DNA from: Aradus depressus
Lineage: Eukaryota; Arthropoda; Insecta; Hemiptera; Aradidae
Direction: 5' to 3'
DNA length: 64,000 nucleotides
Assembly (NCBI GenBank): GCA_963662175.1
Contig: OY759214.1
Location: 14,136,001-14,200,000 of the forward strand
The notes beneath the pieces are model-generated. The model did not search any database. It was not told where the DNA came from and saw only the letters and a list, made by a program, of their open reading frames with translations. Below are positions 20,440-32,800 of this stretch, one piece after another. Every line of letters begins with the position of its first letter. Within the stretch, counting starts at the first letter, position 1. Made by a program: the position numbers and the translations under genes.

Positions 20440-20940
20440 GGCACGTGCTTGCATACCCTCCCAAATATAATTTGATAAAAATAATTTAAAAAAATTTAAT
20501 AATTAAATACTAAATACAAATAATAAATTCTTCCTGTAGAAATTGGTTGGTCTTATACTAAATTTTGATTTCTACATAAAAAAATATAAACTTTGAGGTG
20601 CAATTTTGAAGAAAGTGCACATATGTATATAAAAAACTTCAATTTGTAATTACTTCAGTTGGATTTTTTCAAAAATATAATTCTGCGATGCCAACACATT
20701 TTTCTAAATTTGCAAAAATGTTTATTTATCTAATCAAAAGGAATTTTCATTTGGTTGATAGAAAAAAATGTATAGAATATAATCGAGAATAAAATATTGG
20801 GTTTATTAACAGTTAACCCTACGATATAAAGTTAAAAAATAAATTTGGAAAATAAAAATCAATAATATACGAAATATTTACTAATAACTAATTCCAAAAA
20901 CTACATAATTCTTTCCTCTGTCCTTATTCTATTCTGTATA
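20440..20940 (+). repeat. Family D element, divergent partial copy
   Basis: Shares CTGTAGAAAT, ACTAAATTTTGATTTCTACA, GTGCAATTTTGAAGAAAGTGCAC and TATTGGGTTTATT in order with 35600-36475, at lower identity. Confidence 0.7.
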
Positions 20941-21114
20941 TTGAGGGCTACTTCATCAAAAACAATCCCCAGTCATCAATTTGTCTGCACTATTTACACT
21001 CATGTCACTGTGATGTCACTTGGTTCATGTCTCTCTTAACACTGAAGACTAGAAGTCCACCAAATGGCACGGCCAGCTTTTGTTGCCTAATAAAAGCGAT
21101 ACTAATACTTTTTT

Positions 21115-21275
21115 GGGGGTCATGGTGGCCGTGCGGACTAGAGAGTACAGCTCTGGTCGCATGGTCTCAACATGGTTCCCGGGTTCGAATCCCGACCGGG
21201 AGTGAGTTTTATTTCGTAGATAAAACTCACTCCCGGGGCCATGGATGTTGTAGTAACTAAATATTACAACGTTAT
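21115..21275 (+). mobile_element. Second tRNA-derived SINE (family A2)
   Basis: Box A TGGCCGTGCGGACTAGAG and box B GGGTTCGAATCCC (21181-21193). A perfect 17-bp hairpin follows immediately (arms 21196-21212 and 21220-21236, loop TTCGTAG). The head looks Leu/Ser-tRNA-like. The sister copy is at 5221. Confidence 0.85.
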
Positions 21276-21335
21276 AAGAGACATGGCTGATATTCATATC
21301 AGTCATTATTAATTTTGTGTCTATAAGTTCATCAG

Positions 21336-21760
21336 GTGTTACTAAGGTTTTTAGCCCAATCTGATCCCCCTTTTTTTTCCCTTCGACCGATTTCGCGGAA
21401 AATTAATAGTTGTCGTCCTTATAAGACTTTGACTTTACATATGAAATTTTGTGTCAATGAATACGGAAATACATTACCAGAGACTCACCGACGAATTTTA
21501 ATATATTATAAATGTATGTGTATAATGGAGAGTCATCGTTAATGTATTTCATATGTAAAGTCCTAAGCCTTATAAGGACGACACCTGTGGGAAAGGGGAG
21601 GATGAAAGAAGGTAAACCCTAGTAAAAGCCGATGTGTATGGACAAAAAATTTAGTATGAGGATTCAGGTCGATTGGCTTTGGAGGGAGAGCAAAAACGTA
21701 ATTGATTAATTCGTGCTGGGGAAGTACATAGTCGGTGATTCATCGACTGTCTTTTTCATC
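21336..21760 (-). repeat. Family B fragments
   Basis: Minus block at about 21336-21460. An inverted inner piece at 21535-21600 shares ACATATGAAAT/ATTTCATATGT with it. A plus right end at 21655-21745 ends in GGGGAAGTACATAGTCGG. Confidence 0.6.
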
Positions 21761-21764
21761 GAAA

Positions 21765-21883
21765 GCCCCTTGGTTTGCAAGATACATGACGAAAACTGTC
21801 TCAAAATCTCTCGTTAACGCTGGAACAGTTAGTACTATCGAAAAATTGGTTCTTACCAATATGTTCCTTATTAAGTTTCCAGA
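21765..21883 (+). repeat. Family C fragment
   Basis: GGTTTGCAAGATACATGACGAAAACTG, ACTATCGAAAAATTGG, ATGTTCCTTATTAAGTTTCC; also at 30840 (+), 57415 (+), 29320 (-). Confidence 0.6.
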
Positions 21884-22235
21884 TCAGCCAAAAAATCAAA
21901 CATACAACGTTTTCAGTCAATACAATCCATTATACTACGCCACATTGCCGATGCCCATTTTACGTTTCCAACCTCACATTTCAACATCCCATCTGTACCT
22001 TCTGTTATCAGGACACAATATCAAAATTTTCACGACAAACTCCATCATCACGCCAATCCACTTATACAAGAATTATCTACAAACACCCTCCCTACAAATC
22101 CACCACGACGCCTCAAGCGGATATGGCAGAGGGACCTGTTCAGCTACAGCCACGCACTTGACACTGCACTAGTTATCGGAATTGCTAATGGAAAATGTTA
22201 TGCCGTTTTAAATATATATAACATTTAAAAAAAAA
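21884..22235 (+). pseudogene. Jockey-like LINE 3' end, copy 1
   Basis: Starts GATCAGCCAAAAAATCAAAC. It is nearly identical to 23264-23640 apart from small deletions (a lost CATTACATAATGACC block and one near the end) that break the frame. It ends in TATATATAACATTTAAAAAAAA. Confidence 0.85.
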
Positions 22236-22239
22236 AGTT

Positions 22240-22805
22240 TCCAGCTATTTAAAAAGGCCTCAAATTTTTGGTTTTTATAATAAACAATTTTTTTCATTGA
22301 TTTGAACTAATGATGGACACTTGCTCAAATTTCACTTATTCTTATTCCGGGTCTTTTTAAGGACTCTAGACTTCTGAAAAAGCAGATTTTTGCCTAATAA
22401 GAAATAGGAGAGGAGTGGGATGAGGACGCTATCAGTTGTGACCTAGCTACACACGGTTGACTGACGAAGAATTGGAAGTATCAGGGAGATGGAAGTAATT
22501 GAGGATAAGTGTGCAGTGAAGCGGGGTATCGGAGGATCAAGGAGGGTATCAATGAATGTCCAGTCAACTTGGACCCTAGTCGGCTGCCCCTTCGACTAAC
22601 ACTTCTGGCAAATGGCACGATTAATTTGCTGTTTGGTCCCCCCTTCAGAATCTCTGTTTCACCCTTAGCCTAGCTCTAATGTTGTTCCAAACCTTACCTT
22701 AAGGTTTAGAAGGAACCCCTCACACAACCATATTTTTTTTTGATAATCATGCTGGTAGAATTATCCTCCTAGTCTTGAACTCATGTTTATCCAGATTAAC
22801 CCCCA
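22240..22805. other. No gene recognised
   Basis: Mixed sequence; no repeat or open frame could be assigned. Confidence 0.4.
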
Positions 22806-22809
22806 CCCT

Positions 22810-24120
22810 AAAAAAAACTGGCAATGTACTTCCCCAGAACGAATTAATCAATTAACTTTTCGCTCCCTCTCCAAAACCAGTCGATCGTTTGCGCCAGTAA
22901 TCAAGAGTTGACACTTAGTTATTAGGGTTTTTGAATTGAACCCCCTCCCCTCAACCCCATTTTCCTTCAGCCGATATTGTTGAAATTTGACAGGTAGAGT
23001 CCTCATTGGATTTTGACTTTAAATATGAAATTTACAACCAGCCCGTTCCTGCATCCGACACTGTCCGATATCTAGGACTTCATTTAGACAGACGTTTAAC
23101 TTGGGCAACTCACATCAAACTGAAACTCACATACCTCAAAAGAAGATTTGGACGACTGAGATCAATCATCGGAAGACGATCGACATTATCGCTTGAAAAC
23201 AACCTTCAAATATACAACAATATATTGAAACCCAGCTGCATTTACGGCATCGAGATATGGGGATCAGCCAAAAAATCAAACATACAACCTTTTCAGTCAA
23301 TACAATCCATTATACTACGCCACATTGCCGATGCACCATTTTACGTTACCAACCTCACATTACATAATGACCTCAACATCCCATTTGTACCCTCTTTTAA
23401 CAGGGACACTCTATCAAAATTTTCACGACAAACTCCATCATCACGCCAATCCACTTATACAAGAATTATCTACAAACACCCTCCCCACAAATCCACCACG
23501 ACGCCTCAAGCGGATATGACAGAGGGACCTGCTACAGGACTAGCCTTGACTCCTCTTCGGTCACGTACCTCAGTAGTACAGCCACGCACTTGACACTACA
23601 CTAGTTATCGGAATTGCTAATGGCAAATGTAGATATATAAATAAAATAAAAAAATATATATATATGAAATTTCATGTTGATACATTCATTACGTCGGCAG
23701 TTATTAAGATTTTTGAGTTGAACCCCCTCTAATCCTCCCTCCCCTTTGCCCAATTTGGCTGAAAATTGATAGTTGGGGTTTTGGTCACATATAAAATTTT
23801 TCGTGTCGATACATTCATTCATCGAGTTTCTATGTTAAGCCTCCCCGGTCACCCGGTTTGCGGGATACAAGGCGAAAACCTTCTTCAAATTATGTCTAGA
23901 AATACATTTTTCTAGACGTTTTCTCGATTGATTTGGTGGAAGGCTTAACACAAAAACACTAATAACTGCCGTAGTAATGAATATAGAGAATGCATCGACA
24001 AAAAATTGATAATTAAAGTCAAAATCAATTTGTGTTATTGGTTTTGAAGGAAGAGCAAACACTTAATTGATTAATCTGTGCTGGGGAAGTACATTGCCAG
24101 GGATTTACAGACGATGTTTT
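22810..24120 (-). repeat. Family B copies interrupted by a LINE
   Basis: The minus copy from 22830 (TGTACTTCCCCAGAACG) is cut at 23033 and resumes at 23662 with the duplicated target. It continues to about 23840. A plus right-end copy follows at 23935-24115 (CTGGGGAAGTACATTGCC). Family C-like sequence sits at 23845-23930. Confidence 0.8.
23034..23661 (+). pseudogene. Jockey-like LINE 3' end, copy 2, with TSD
   Basis: About 190 codons in one frame: a VRYLGLHLDRRLTWATHI segment (after the RT active site), YGIEIWGSAKKSN, then RHIADAPFYVTNLTLHNDLNIPF. This is the standard Jockey ORF2 C-terminal order. The end is frame-shifted (the expected RRLKR motif is read in another frame). A 3' UTR with an A-rich/TA tail follows. 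An 11-bp duplication ATATGAAATTT (23023-23033, 23662-23672) flanks it. The RT active site is absent (5' truncation). Confidence 0.93.
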
Positions 24121-24640
24121 TAGTAAATTATGTTCTTTTGCAGCTTTCATGCAGCTAGCACAAAATAATAAAATCTGTGAGAAGTCTGAGGATTGATTAT
24201 CACTTATTCGTGGCGCCTACAAGTGTGGATGTGTGCCTTTTTAAAATATTGACATCTGACAGAAGAACAATGTAAAAATGAAGTGGGTATCATGGATTAA
24301 ACAGTTTTTTTTTTGTTATGGGTCTGCCATCCTTCTATTTGTGAACCAACAATAGCTCCATCCATGCTCTCCTGAACGGCTGACTACCCCCAGGGACAGA
24401 AGACCTCCCACACCCTCTGGACGTCCTGCTGTGTTCTTACCTACCTGACACTCTTCTTCCAGGAGAGGGTGGTCTCTTCATCATTTTTAACAAGGTTCTT
24501 CTCAGTTTCCAATGTTACTTCTTACTTTCACAGATTTACGTGGATAGAATAGGACAGGGTGGGCAAAGAGAGCTCGGGGATCAGACAGGCTGCTCGGTGC
24601 GACCCGCGCAAGGATTCAAAACGTTAAAACCTATACGAAG
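24120..24640. other. No gene recognised
   Basis: Includes a GC-richer strip at 24340-24480 (CTCCTGAACGGCTGACTACC region) without a long frame. Confidence 0.4.
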
Positions 24641-24985
24641 CATAAGAGAGGTTATGTAATAATCGGTCAAAAATTTGATGCGCAGTATTCAACGGAATTT
24701 CATGTTTACCGACCCTCTGATACCGAAAATGAAAAAAATAAAATCTATTTGTCTGTATATCTGTGAAGACGATAGCTCCCGATAGAATGAATGTATCGAC
24801 ACGAAATTTTATGTGTATAATGAAGCGTCTAAAGACGACACCTATTGATTTTCAGCCAAAGGAAGGTGGGAATTAGGGATACCTATACTACATTTACACC
24901 TAATATTTAAATATATAGGTATTTATTTATACCTAATATTATTTAATATTTAATTTTTTTTTTTTTTTTTTTTTTTTAATTGCCT
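24640..24985 (+). repeat. Family B left half and poly-T
   Basis: TATACGAAGCATAAGAGAGGTTATG, CGATAGCTCCCGATAGAATG, CGTCTAAAGACGACACC. Followed at 24954-24978 by about 25 T. Confidence 0.75.
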
Positions 24986-25377
24986 GAATGGGTGAAATGT
25001 GAGATAACTTCATTATCAATAATGAAAAGAAAAATTTATTTTCAATTTGACATCAGTTACCAATTACCAAAAATGAATATGTATCCAGAATTCACATGGT
25101 ATTGAGTAAAACTATTTATTCCACGTTCATATGTAGAATAAGAAGTGGCAAAAAATCTTTAAACCAGTTTCTGAAGATATTCCGTGAAGCCAATTCGTGA
25201 CTAAGGTAGATAATTCAGAGCAAAAAGTTGCTAAGTACACTCTTCTCCATTTGAAGATAAATCTGTTTGAGGATCGGATGGAAAGTTATAGCAGAGGCAA
25301 AAAATAGGCAATTCGATAATATCGTATATCGATATCCTGAGTCTTAAGACAATATATCCTGTAATCGAACCATTGGT

Positions 25378-25612
25378 TAATTAGTTATTGCGACTCATGC
25401 CCGGGCTTTATCGCTTACTACCTGAGCCCTTTATCGTCACATGAGCCCGACTCTATTATAGGAGTTCAACCCTTGTTTATTCACGAGTACCTGATATTCT
25501 ATAGACTTGGGACTACCATTCGAAGGACAGTGTGCTCAACGTTTTTTATTCTCCCAGATTAAAAAAAAACTAAGGGCAGGTTTTTAAACCCGCGATCTTG
25601 GCCCTTCCAGCC
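25378..25612 (-). mobile_element. Family A SINE, decayed
   Basis: GACTCATGCCCGGGCTTTA, GAGCCCGACTCTA and GAGTACCTGAT remain, with several internal deletions. The head is reduced to AACCCGCGATCTTGG. Confidence 0.8.
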
Positions 25613-25939
25613 ATTGGTTACCTGTAAATATCCTTGTTCTGAATTCCACAAATATTGAAGACGTCATTTTTCATTTGGCAGATGGTTCACATCCTTGGGG
25701 GGGAAACAACTATGTATTTTGTTGTAAGAGCTTATTAGTACGTTGAATCCTATTCGCCACTAGGCAATAACATAAACGAGGTAATAACATTGACCTCAGA
25801 GAGATGGTGTAGTAAGGTTTGTCTCATTTATTGTGGAAACGTCAATAAATTATGGTAAATGTTTTTGAAATAGATCTGCCACAACTGGATAAAGTGAACA
25901 TAAAATAAAAACTCAGTATTTTGCCAACGTTTCGCAAAA

Positions 25940-25995
25940 TATTTATTTTCTTCTTCAGGGACTTTGACTAAAGTCCCTGAAGAAGAAAATAAATA
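25940..25995. repeat. Perfect 26-bp hairpin
   Basis: Arms 25940-25965 and 25970-25995 are exact complements with a GACT loop. The arm includes TTCTTCAGGGACTTT. Confidence 0.9.
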
Positions 25996-25999
25996 CTAT

Positions 26000-26840
26000 A
26001 CGATGGACGTAGTCGTTGTGTCTGGTAGAGAACTATAAGTCACTATCAGACACAAACAATTATACAATTTTTTTATTTTCTGAAGAAAGAAAAAAACAGT
26101 TTCCGAAATGTTGGTCAAAGAGTTGTTTATTTACACGACAGAACCTCGACTTCATTCTTCATGGAAAATAAACTGTCGACTCTATCATCTAAAAACTAAT
26201 ATTGGGAAGGGAATACAAATGCAAATAAATAAATACAAGGAAATTTCACATTTACTTTATTTTTTATTTTTTTCACAATTTTTTTTATTCAATATTATTT
26301 TTTTTCTTATAAATTATATTATACCTTTACAAATAACAACTTATAATTTTCTGTGGAAATATGGAAAATGTAATATTTATTTTTCTTTTTTTCTCAAATT
26401 GTTATAATTTACATATTGGTTGTAAACTGTTTCTTTTCAATGATTTCATAATTATTAGTTGTAGACATAGTTTTTTTTGTTATATATATATATATATATA
26501 TAATTTTCTTCTTTTAATAATCACATGACAATTAAAACATATACACATTATTTATAGTATTTATATATATTTTTATATAATACATAAATTGAGGTTTAAG
26601 AAGAAGAAATTAAAAAAAAGAAACGGGTGATGATAAATAAGAATGGTTGGTCCGTTGCAATTAAATGTTATAAATAACAATATTAAATTGCACAATTTAT
26701 TAATTATTTTTTGGAAACCTATCTATCTCCTTTTGGCAGAAAAAAATGTAATCTATTTAACTCTTGAAATATTAACTGAATATTAAAAAATATCTTGTTC
26801 TGTGAACAATTTTTTTCAAGCATTTGGGGACTTTTATTTC
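26000..26840. other. AT-rich DNA, no gene
   Basis: Long T- and A-rich runs and a TA repeat (26482-26503). A 99-codon frame at 26108 is low complexity and not supported. Confidence 0.6.
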
Positions 26841-27345
26841 CCCTATTATAAGAAGTATAGGAGAAGTTGACTTTTCACCAAAATTTCTGATAACGAGAAA
26901 CTCCCCTGATGATTTCAAAAATGTATGTCAGTCAAATGTGTATTTGTACGTCTATGAACACTAATAAAATGAATGTATCGACATGAACGCGAGTATGCGT
27001 GCTTGTTTATTAAGCTCATGATCGCGGGCTCGAAATCTTGAGAAAAACCTTGAGCATGCCGTCGTTCGGATGGGACTTTAAGTGATGGTCCCGAGTCTGT
27101 ACGATGTCAGATACTCGCTAAAGACCCCCTCTACCCTACGTGAATAAAAATTTAGGGGTCTCATAGTAGAGTGGGGCTCATGTCCACCAGAGCGACAAAA
27201 GAACGCTCTGGTAGTAGGCCTCATAAGACGTCACATACTGATTTTCAACCAAATCGGTAAACTGGTTCAAAGAGAGCGCGAAAATATCGTTGATACTTTG
27301 GCGCTGGGGAAGTACATTGATAGTGATATACCGACGACTTTCGTG
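26840..27345 (+). repeat. Family B copy with nested SINE
   Basis: Left end TTTCCCCTATTATAAGAAGTATAGG at 26847, inner block to 26985, then SINE, then the rest from 27228 (CATAAGACGTCACATACTG) to GGGGAAGTACATTGATAG. Confidence 0.85.
26990..27226 (+). mobile_element. Family A SINE inside family B
   Basis: Decayed head (GCTCATGATCGCGGGCTCGAAA), good core (GGATGGGACTTTAAGTGATG) and GCTCTGGTAGTAGG. The 3' end is missing. Confidence 0.85.
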
Positions 27346-28200
27346 TCACTTGTGAAAAGAAATGTTAAACTGTATTAACTATTCTGACCAAATAACAAAA
27401 AATATATTTGAATCAAAATTCAATTAATTGCTAGTTTCTTTCTGCCAAAAGAAAATTTTCATTCATTTTAAAAAAGACCAAAACATTTTTTTCTTTTCTT
27501 GCAAACAAATATAAATAAATAATTTAAAATATAAAAATTGTATTATATTTTTTATTTAAAAATTACCCCTGTAAGATGAAACCCTAAGATCTATAAGTGC
27601 AGTTCAACTACTTTGTGAAAATTCCGGGTGATTTTTCAATAATTTTGTTACTTTTTCAAATACGTATATAAATTATTATATCATTAATACTTGTATGAAC
27701 AAAATTTTACTTTTAATGAGAAAAAATTTATTAAATTATTTCCAGAACACTATAAAACATCTTAGTTATCACAAGAAAATTAAATTATCAACATTTATGT
27801 ACAAAATCTGTGCTTTTTTTAAAAAAATGTGTTTGAACTATTTCACTTTCTTTCTTCACCATTCGGAAAAATAATAAATATTTTTCTTTATTCGGGATTT
27901 TTGCCTTAAATAGATAATCATGAAAGTAATCAAACATGAAGTCGTAATTATAAGAATAATAATTTTACAAACGAAACATTAACCAAGTTCACCCCAGAAA
28001 TGTTATTAGGAATTATTATTTATTTGTCAAGGATATTTATAATAATTATTGCATTCTATGTTAAATAAATAAAAATAATTGGAGAAACCAAATCCAGGCT
28101 GAATGTATACATTTATTTTAACACTATTATTTACTAACATTTTTGGGGTTACATTGTGTAGCGTGATTAGGAACAAAAGAATAAACTTAAATAACTTATT
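27346..28200. other. AT-rich DNA, no gene
   Basis: Nothing coding seen; TA repeats begin at 28201. Confidence 0.5.
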
Positions 28201-29100
28201 TATATATATATATATTATATGTATAAATATAATACATATATATTATATATATACATAGAAAATGAATGTTGGGACACCAGGCCAATATCCTATGGTAAAC
28301 GAGGTGGGCGGAGTATTATTATATTATTGGATAAATATTCTTCCAATGGTATTTCTCCGCTACTGACCAAAGAAATATTGACTCTTAGGAACTATGTACA
28401 AAGGGGGCACTGCCCTTTTATTTCTTTATATATATATATATTTATTTAAATATTAAAATGTGTACACAACACATATTACAGAAACGTACGTTTTCGGGGA
28501 GTTGACTTTCAAAATAAAGAAAGACTTACTAAGTACATACACACATATGAATTATTGTATATTACATTTTGTACAAAATTATATTTTCTTCATATATTTA
28601 TATATTTTTTGTTTAAATACAATTTTTTTAAAAGACCCTAGTCTATGGACTTGTTGAGTATTTGTATTCTATTTGTAGCGCATTTGAATTGTATTTTTCC
28701 GGCCAACTGTAGTCGGATCTCCAGGTTGCAGCCTATAACAAAAAAATTAAATAAAAAAAAATTATAAATTAAATTGTTATGTAGAGTAATTATGAAATGA
28801 CAGTTGAAGCACGCATGCGTACAATCCTCTCTTCCAATCATATCCCTACTCTTTATCTTTCTTTTGTCTCTGCTACCCCACTACTGTCTATGGGAGCACT
28901 GAGTAGGTTAGCCCAACATTAAATTATGTTTCTGGAAGAAGTAATGACGCGGAAATATGGGGGTTCAGCGGTACAATGTACCCGTACAATAACAAATCTT
29001 TAAGAACAAAGCCGTTTAAAGGTAAAATGAATACATAAATAAGACTCTCAAAAATTAACAATTTAAAATTTCATCCTCGAAAGCCGGCTTTAACAAAATA
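28201..29100. other. TA repeats and AT-rich DNA
   Basis: (TA)n at 28201-28255 and 28428-28445. A slightly GC-richer region at 28260-28410 has no supported frame. Confidence 0.5.
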
Positions 29101-29319
29101 ATAAAATCTGTGAGGTCAGACTACGTTTTTATTTAGTAGCAAGGAAAAAAGGTATATAGTGTCTTAAGACTCCCAAATTTAGCCAAATATCTGTCATTAC
29201 AAAAACAGGTTTTAATTAATAGTCATTAAGATTGACAAATCGTTCTTTTTCTATTTATTTAATTTGTTAATAAAAATTGTTTTTGGTTATTGTCGTATTT
29301 GTCCTACCTTAAATGGTAA

Positions 29320-29480
29320 TTTAATAAGGAACAATTTTGGTCAGAACCAATTTTTCTACATGACTAACCATTATCGCGTAAATCAAGCAAACGTCTAAAA
29401 AAATTGGGGGTTTAAAACGACAGATTAGGGCCGTTTTCAACAAGTATCTTGCAAAATGGCCAACTTTCGATCTTTGGTGG
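29320..29480 (-). repeat. Family C copy
   Basis: Minus-oriented: GGAACAATTTTGGTCAGAACC, ATCGCGTAAATCAAGCAAACGT, GCCGTTTTCAACAAGTATCTTGCAA. Confidence 0.6.
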
Positions 29481-30835
29481 GAGGCAATAACAGTACAAGT
29501 CAATTTTTCAGGAGAACAAAAAATGTCTTTTGTCACTGGACAAATTTTTTTGAACTGACAAAAAATTAGGTCTACAATTACGTCAGAGACATTACCGACT
29601 TGTCCTCTTCTCACCACTTCTAGAGATTGAGTTGACATTGTGAAATATGTAATAATACTGTTTTGGCCAAAAATGGACTTGTACTCTTTTTCCCGCCCAT
29701 CAAAGCTTTCCAATTTTCTCTGTACATTTTATTTGAATGGACTTTTGATTGGGTCATAAGTATAAGCGGTATGTTAATTGTCCGATTTCGGCCATTGTGA
29801 CATCTACAAAATGTATTCCAGGCACCTTGAAATCTAAAATTCCGTTGAAAATAAGTTGAAAAACGTGCTTTAGTGCCATGAAAAAATCGGAATATACATG
29901 TATTAATTAAACCTACTCGGAATAAACATTGACAGAAATGAAGTTGTACAAAAATAAACTTTCTTGGTGTACTATTTTAAAAATTTCATGATAAAGCGGA
30001 ACAGATGTAGATGAAAAGGTTTAGATAGGTTGGCAGTTCACCACAACGAAGATAGGATCTCTTGGATATCCAAGACTATCCTGTCTGTACATTCCTTCAG
30101 CCAGGGCACCTAATAATAGTTCTAATGAAGAGATGAAGCTCTAGGTCGAAGCTACTTTTGATCTGCTGCAACCTAAGCGACAGACAGCTCTTGGAAAGCG
30201 TTTATTGTCCAAACTGAAGTAAGAATGGCAGGAGTTTGCGTTAGCCAGTTCTCTGGATATTGTGTGGGTATAGTTTGTGAAGCTAAGTTGGCATATATAA
30301 CATAACTCTGGCAACATTGCTACAGCCGAAGAGGCTATTGCAGGATTAAGATTTTACATAAATGAATAACTTTATTACAATGAAGCTAAGGGCTCAAGTC
30401 GAATATGGAATTCCATTAAATTTCTTACATTATTAATTATAATTTTTATAGCAGAAGTTTAAAACATTTTTGCGAAATATTTTCGGCCTTATTCTAAAAC
30501 GGTCACATAAATTATTCATGTTGAAGTCACCTGCTCCACACGAACGCTTCTCCTAAAAGAAGGCTTGCGAAATTATACATTATTACTTTCATATACTTTT
30601 AGTATAAAGAAATATTATAATCTTGCAAAAATTACAGAGCGAGACTTCAATGAAATTTCACGTTTCATTCATATTTATTTCTGATTAGAATTTGGCCGAA
30701 ATCAGACAAAAATGATGACCACCTTACCTCTGGAACTAAATGTTTCAAGATACCACTCATATTTATAGTCAAATCAAAAATCTCTTCATATAAAAGTTGT
30801 AGAGAAAACTAAAACGAAGGCCGCCCGGTATAAAA
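29481..30835. other. No gene recognised
   Basis: A 130-codon minus frame (29321-29713) lies mostly over family C and is not convincing. Remaining sequence unassigned. Confidence 0.4.
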
Positions 30836-30839
30836 AATT

Positions 30840-31010
30840 ATTGCGGTTTGCGAGTTTGATGCCGAAAACCGTCCTAAAATTACGTTTTGAAACTAATTAT
30901 TTTCATTGTTTGATCGATTTACACAAAGACGTTTAATCCTATCGAAAAAATAGCGCTTGCAAAAAATGTTCCTTGTAAAATTTCCAATCACCAACAGATT
31001 TGAGGTAGGA
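30840..31010 (+). repeat. Family C copy
   Basis: GGTTTGCGAGTTTGATGCCGAAAACCG, GATCGATTTACACAAAGACG, TTAATCCTATCGAAAAAATAG, ATGTTCCTTGTAAAATTTCC: the most complete member seen. Confidence 0.65.
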
Positions 31011-31150
31011 CTACCGGTTATACCGCCCCAAAAAAATGTTTATTAATAAAGATAAAAAATACAGAAAAAATAAAATATGATAGTTACTGTCAGAATTACG
31101 TTGCACAATGAAAAAAGGAGCCATGGCCAATACATTACTTTCATATATAT

Positions 31151-31385
31151 AGTAATGCAAGAGGGCACCGGTAGCTCAGTGGTATGCGTGCTTGACTTCT
31201 GAGCTCAAGATCGTGGGTTCGAAACCCAACCGAGGCCCTTAGTTTATTTTATCTGGGAGGTAAAATAAACTTAAGCACGCCGTCCTACGGATGGGACGTT
31301 AAGCGATGGTCCCGAGCCTGTAAGATGTCAGGTACTCGTTAAAGACCCTGGGTGAATAAAAATTTAGGATAGGTAAAATTTAGGA
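31151..31385 (+). mobile_element. Family A SINE, intact head, 3'-truncated
   Basis: Head AGGGCACCGGTAGCTCAGTGGTATGCG, box B GGGTTCGAAACCC, intact hairpin and core. It stops after TAGGTAAAATTTAGGA, before the terminal third. Confidence 0.93.
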
Positions 31386-32110
31386 CGTTAAATTGGGAAA
31401 GACGTTCTAGTGATGCGCGAAGGACCTCTTGCGGTCTTGCGCATCTGTCTTTAGTAGGCGCACAGACTTTAATGATGTCATTCGTTTACAGACTCAGACT
31501 GTTACTCAACCTGTCAACAAAATTTTACCCCCACCCCTGATGAACATCCTGGATCCGCCCTTGGTTAAGCCGTATGCTAAGAAATAACAAAAAATACTGC
31601 TAGAGAACGAATCGAAAGGAGGGAAGATTGATCTGTCAACTCTGTTTTGATATTTGTTTGTTTGATTCTTTTATTTTTTGGGAGGATTTCTGTTTGAAGG
31701 AGGTGTGTTATTTGACTCTCGACCCTCTGAAGAATCGTATTGTCTTCTTTTGTGAAGGATGAAACGGTTATCAGGTTTGAGGCGTGTGGACGGAGACCAG
31801 GTAAAGATCGACCCGTCGGTCACACATCTCTAGTCAGGTTAGTGATAAACAACCACAAAACAACTTGATCAAACAAATAACTACCTCTTTTCATGTATTC
31901 TAACAATCTGTTCACATGTGTACTCTTTTCGAGGATTCCAAGCGCAAACCAAACATATATTAATAAGAGCGTATGTTCACACGATTTGAGCGCTAATGAA
32001 TAAGTTGATGCACCAAAACTACTATCCCCCTAGCATAGCGTCTCTGAAGAAACTGTTGCAGGTTTAACTGATGTACAAGAGTATACATATATACACAAAA
32101 CGTTGTTGGT
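31386..32110. other. No gene recognised
   Basis: Includes a TTCGCGCATC / GATGCGCGAAGG near-palindrome at 31414-31446. No supported frame. Confidence 0.4.
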
Positions 32111-32800
32111 GAATCATCAGCAACATACGTCCCCAGCACGAATGGATCAACCAAAGTTTTGCTCTCCCACTGAAAATAAATCACCAATTCGCTTCAAAAT
32201 TAATCGATTAACCAGAGACTGAATCTTCATAATTTCGTTTCGATACATTCATTATCTTCGGAAGTTATTGGAGTTTTTGTGTTAAGCGTCCCTCTAATCA
32301 CCATCTTTTTCTTTCTTTGATTTTCCGATTTGACTGAATATCAATAGATGCCTTCCTTATAATTATAATTATATATTTATAATTCTGGACAAATATATAC
32401 AATTTCGTGTAGATATATTCATTCTATCGGCAGTTATCGTATACACACGTAGGTTCATAGGATTTTGTTTACTTACCAGCTATAGTATAGGGGAAGTTAA
32501 AGTAATCGGTCAGAAATTCAATGCGGAGTTTTCAACGGAATTTCATGTTTTCTGACCCCCTGATTCAAAAAATGATAAAAAATGTGTATGTTTGTGAATC
32601 TGTGAACACGATAACTCCCAATAGAATGAATGTATTGAAACGAAATTTTATATGTGAACCCAGAACCCTCTAAGGACAACACCTATTGATTTATTGATTT
32701 TCAGCTAAATCGACCGAGAGAAAGGGGTATTAGGGGAGAGGCTGAACATAAAAACTATAATAACAAACTAGTTTAATATGAAGATGGCTGATGTAGCGAG
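32110..32800. repeat. Two family B copies, head to head
   Basis: The minus copy 32125-32460 ends at the palindromic TTACTTACCAGCTATAGTATAGGGGAAGTT (32470-32500). A plus copy then runs to about 32800. The shared left end creates a large inverted repeat. Confidence 0.8.

Noticed and set aside
26108..26407. 99-codon open frame
   Set aside because: Low-complexity T-rich sequence with no protein-like composition.
29321..29713. 130-codon minus-strand gene
   Set aside because: It overlaps repeat family C, has no recognisable domain, and other copies of the repeat do not keep the frame.
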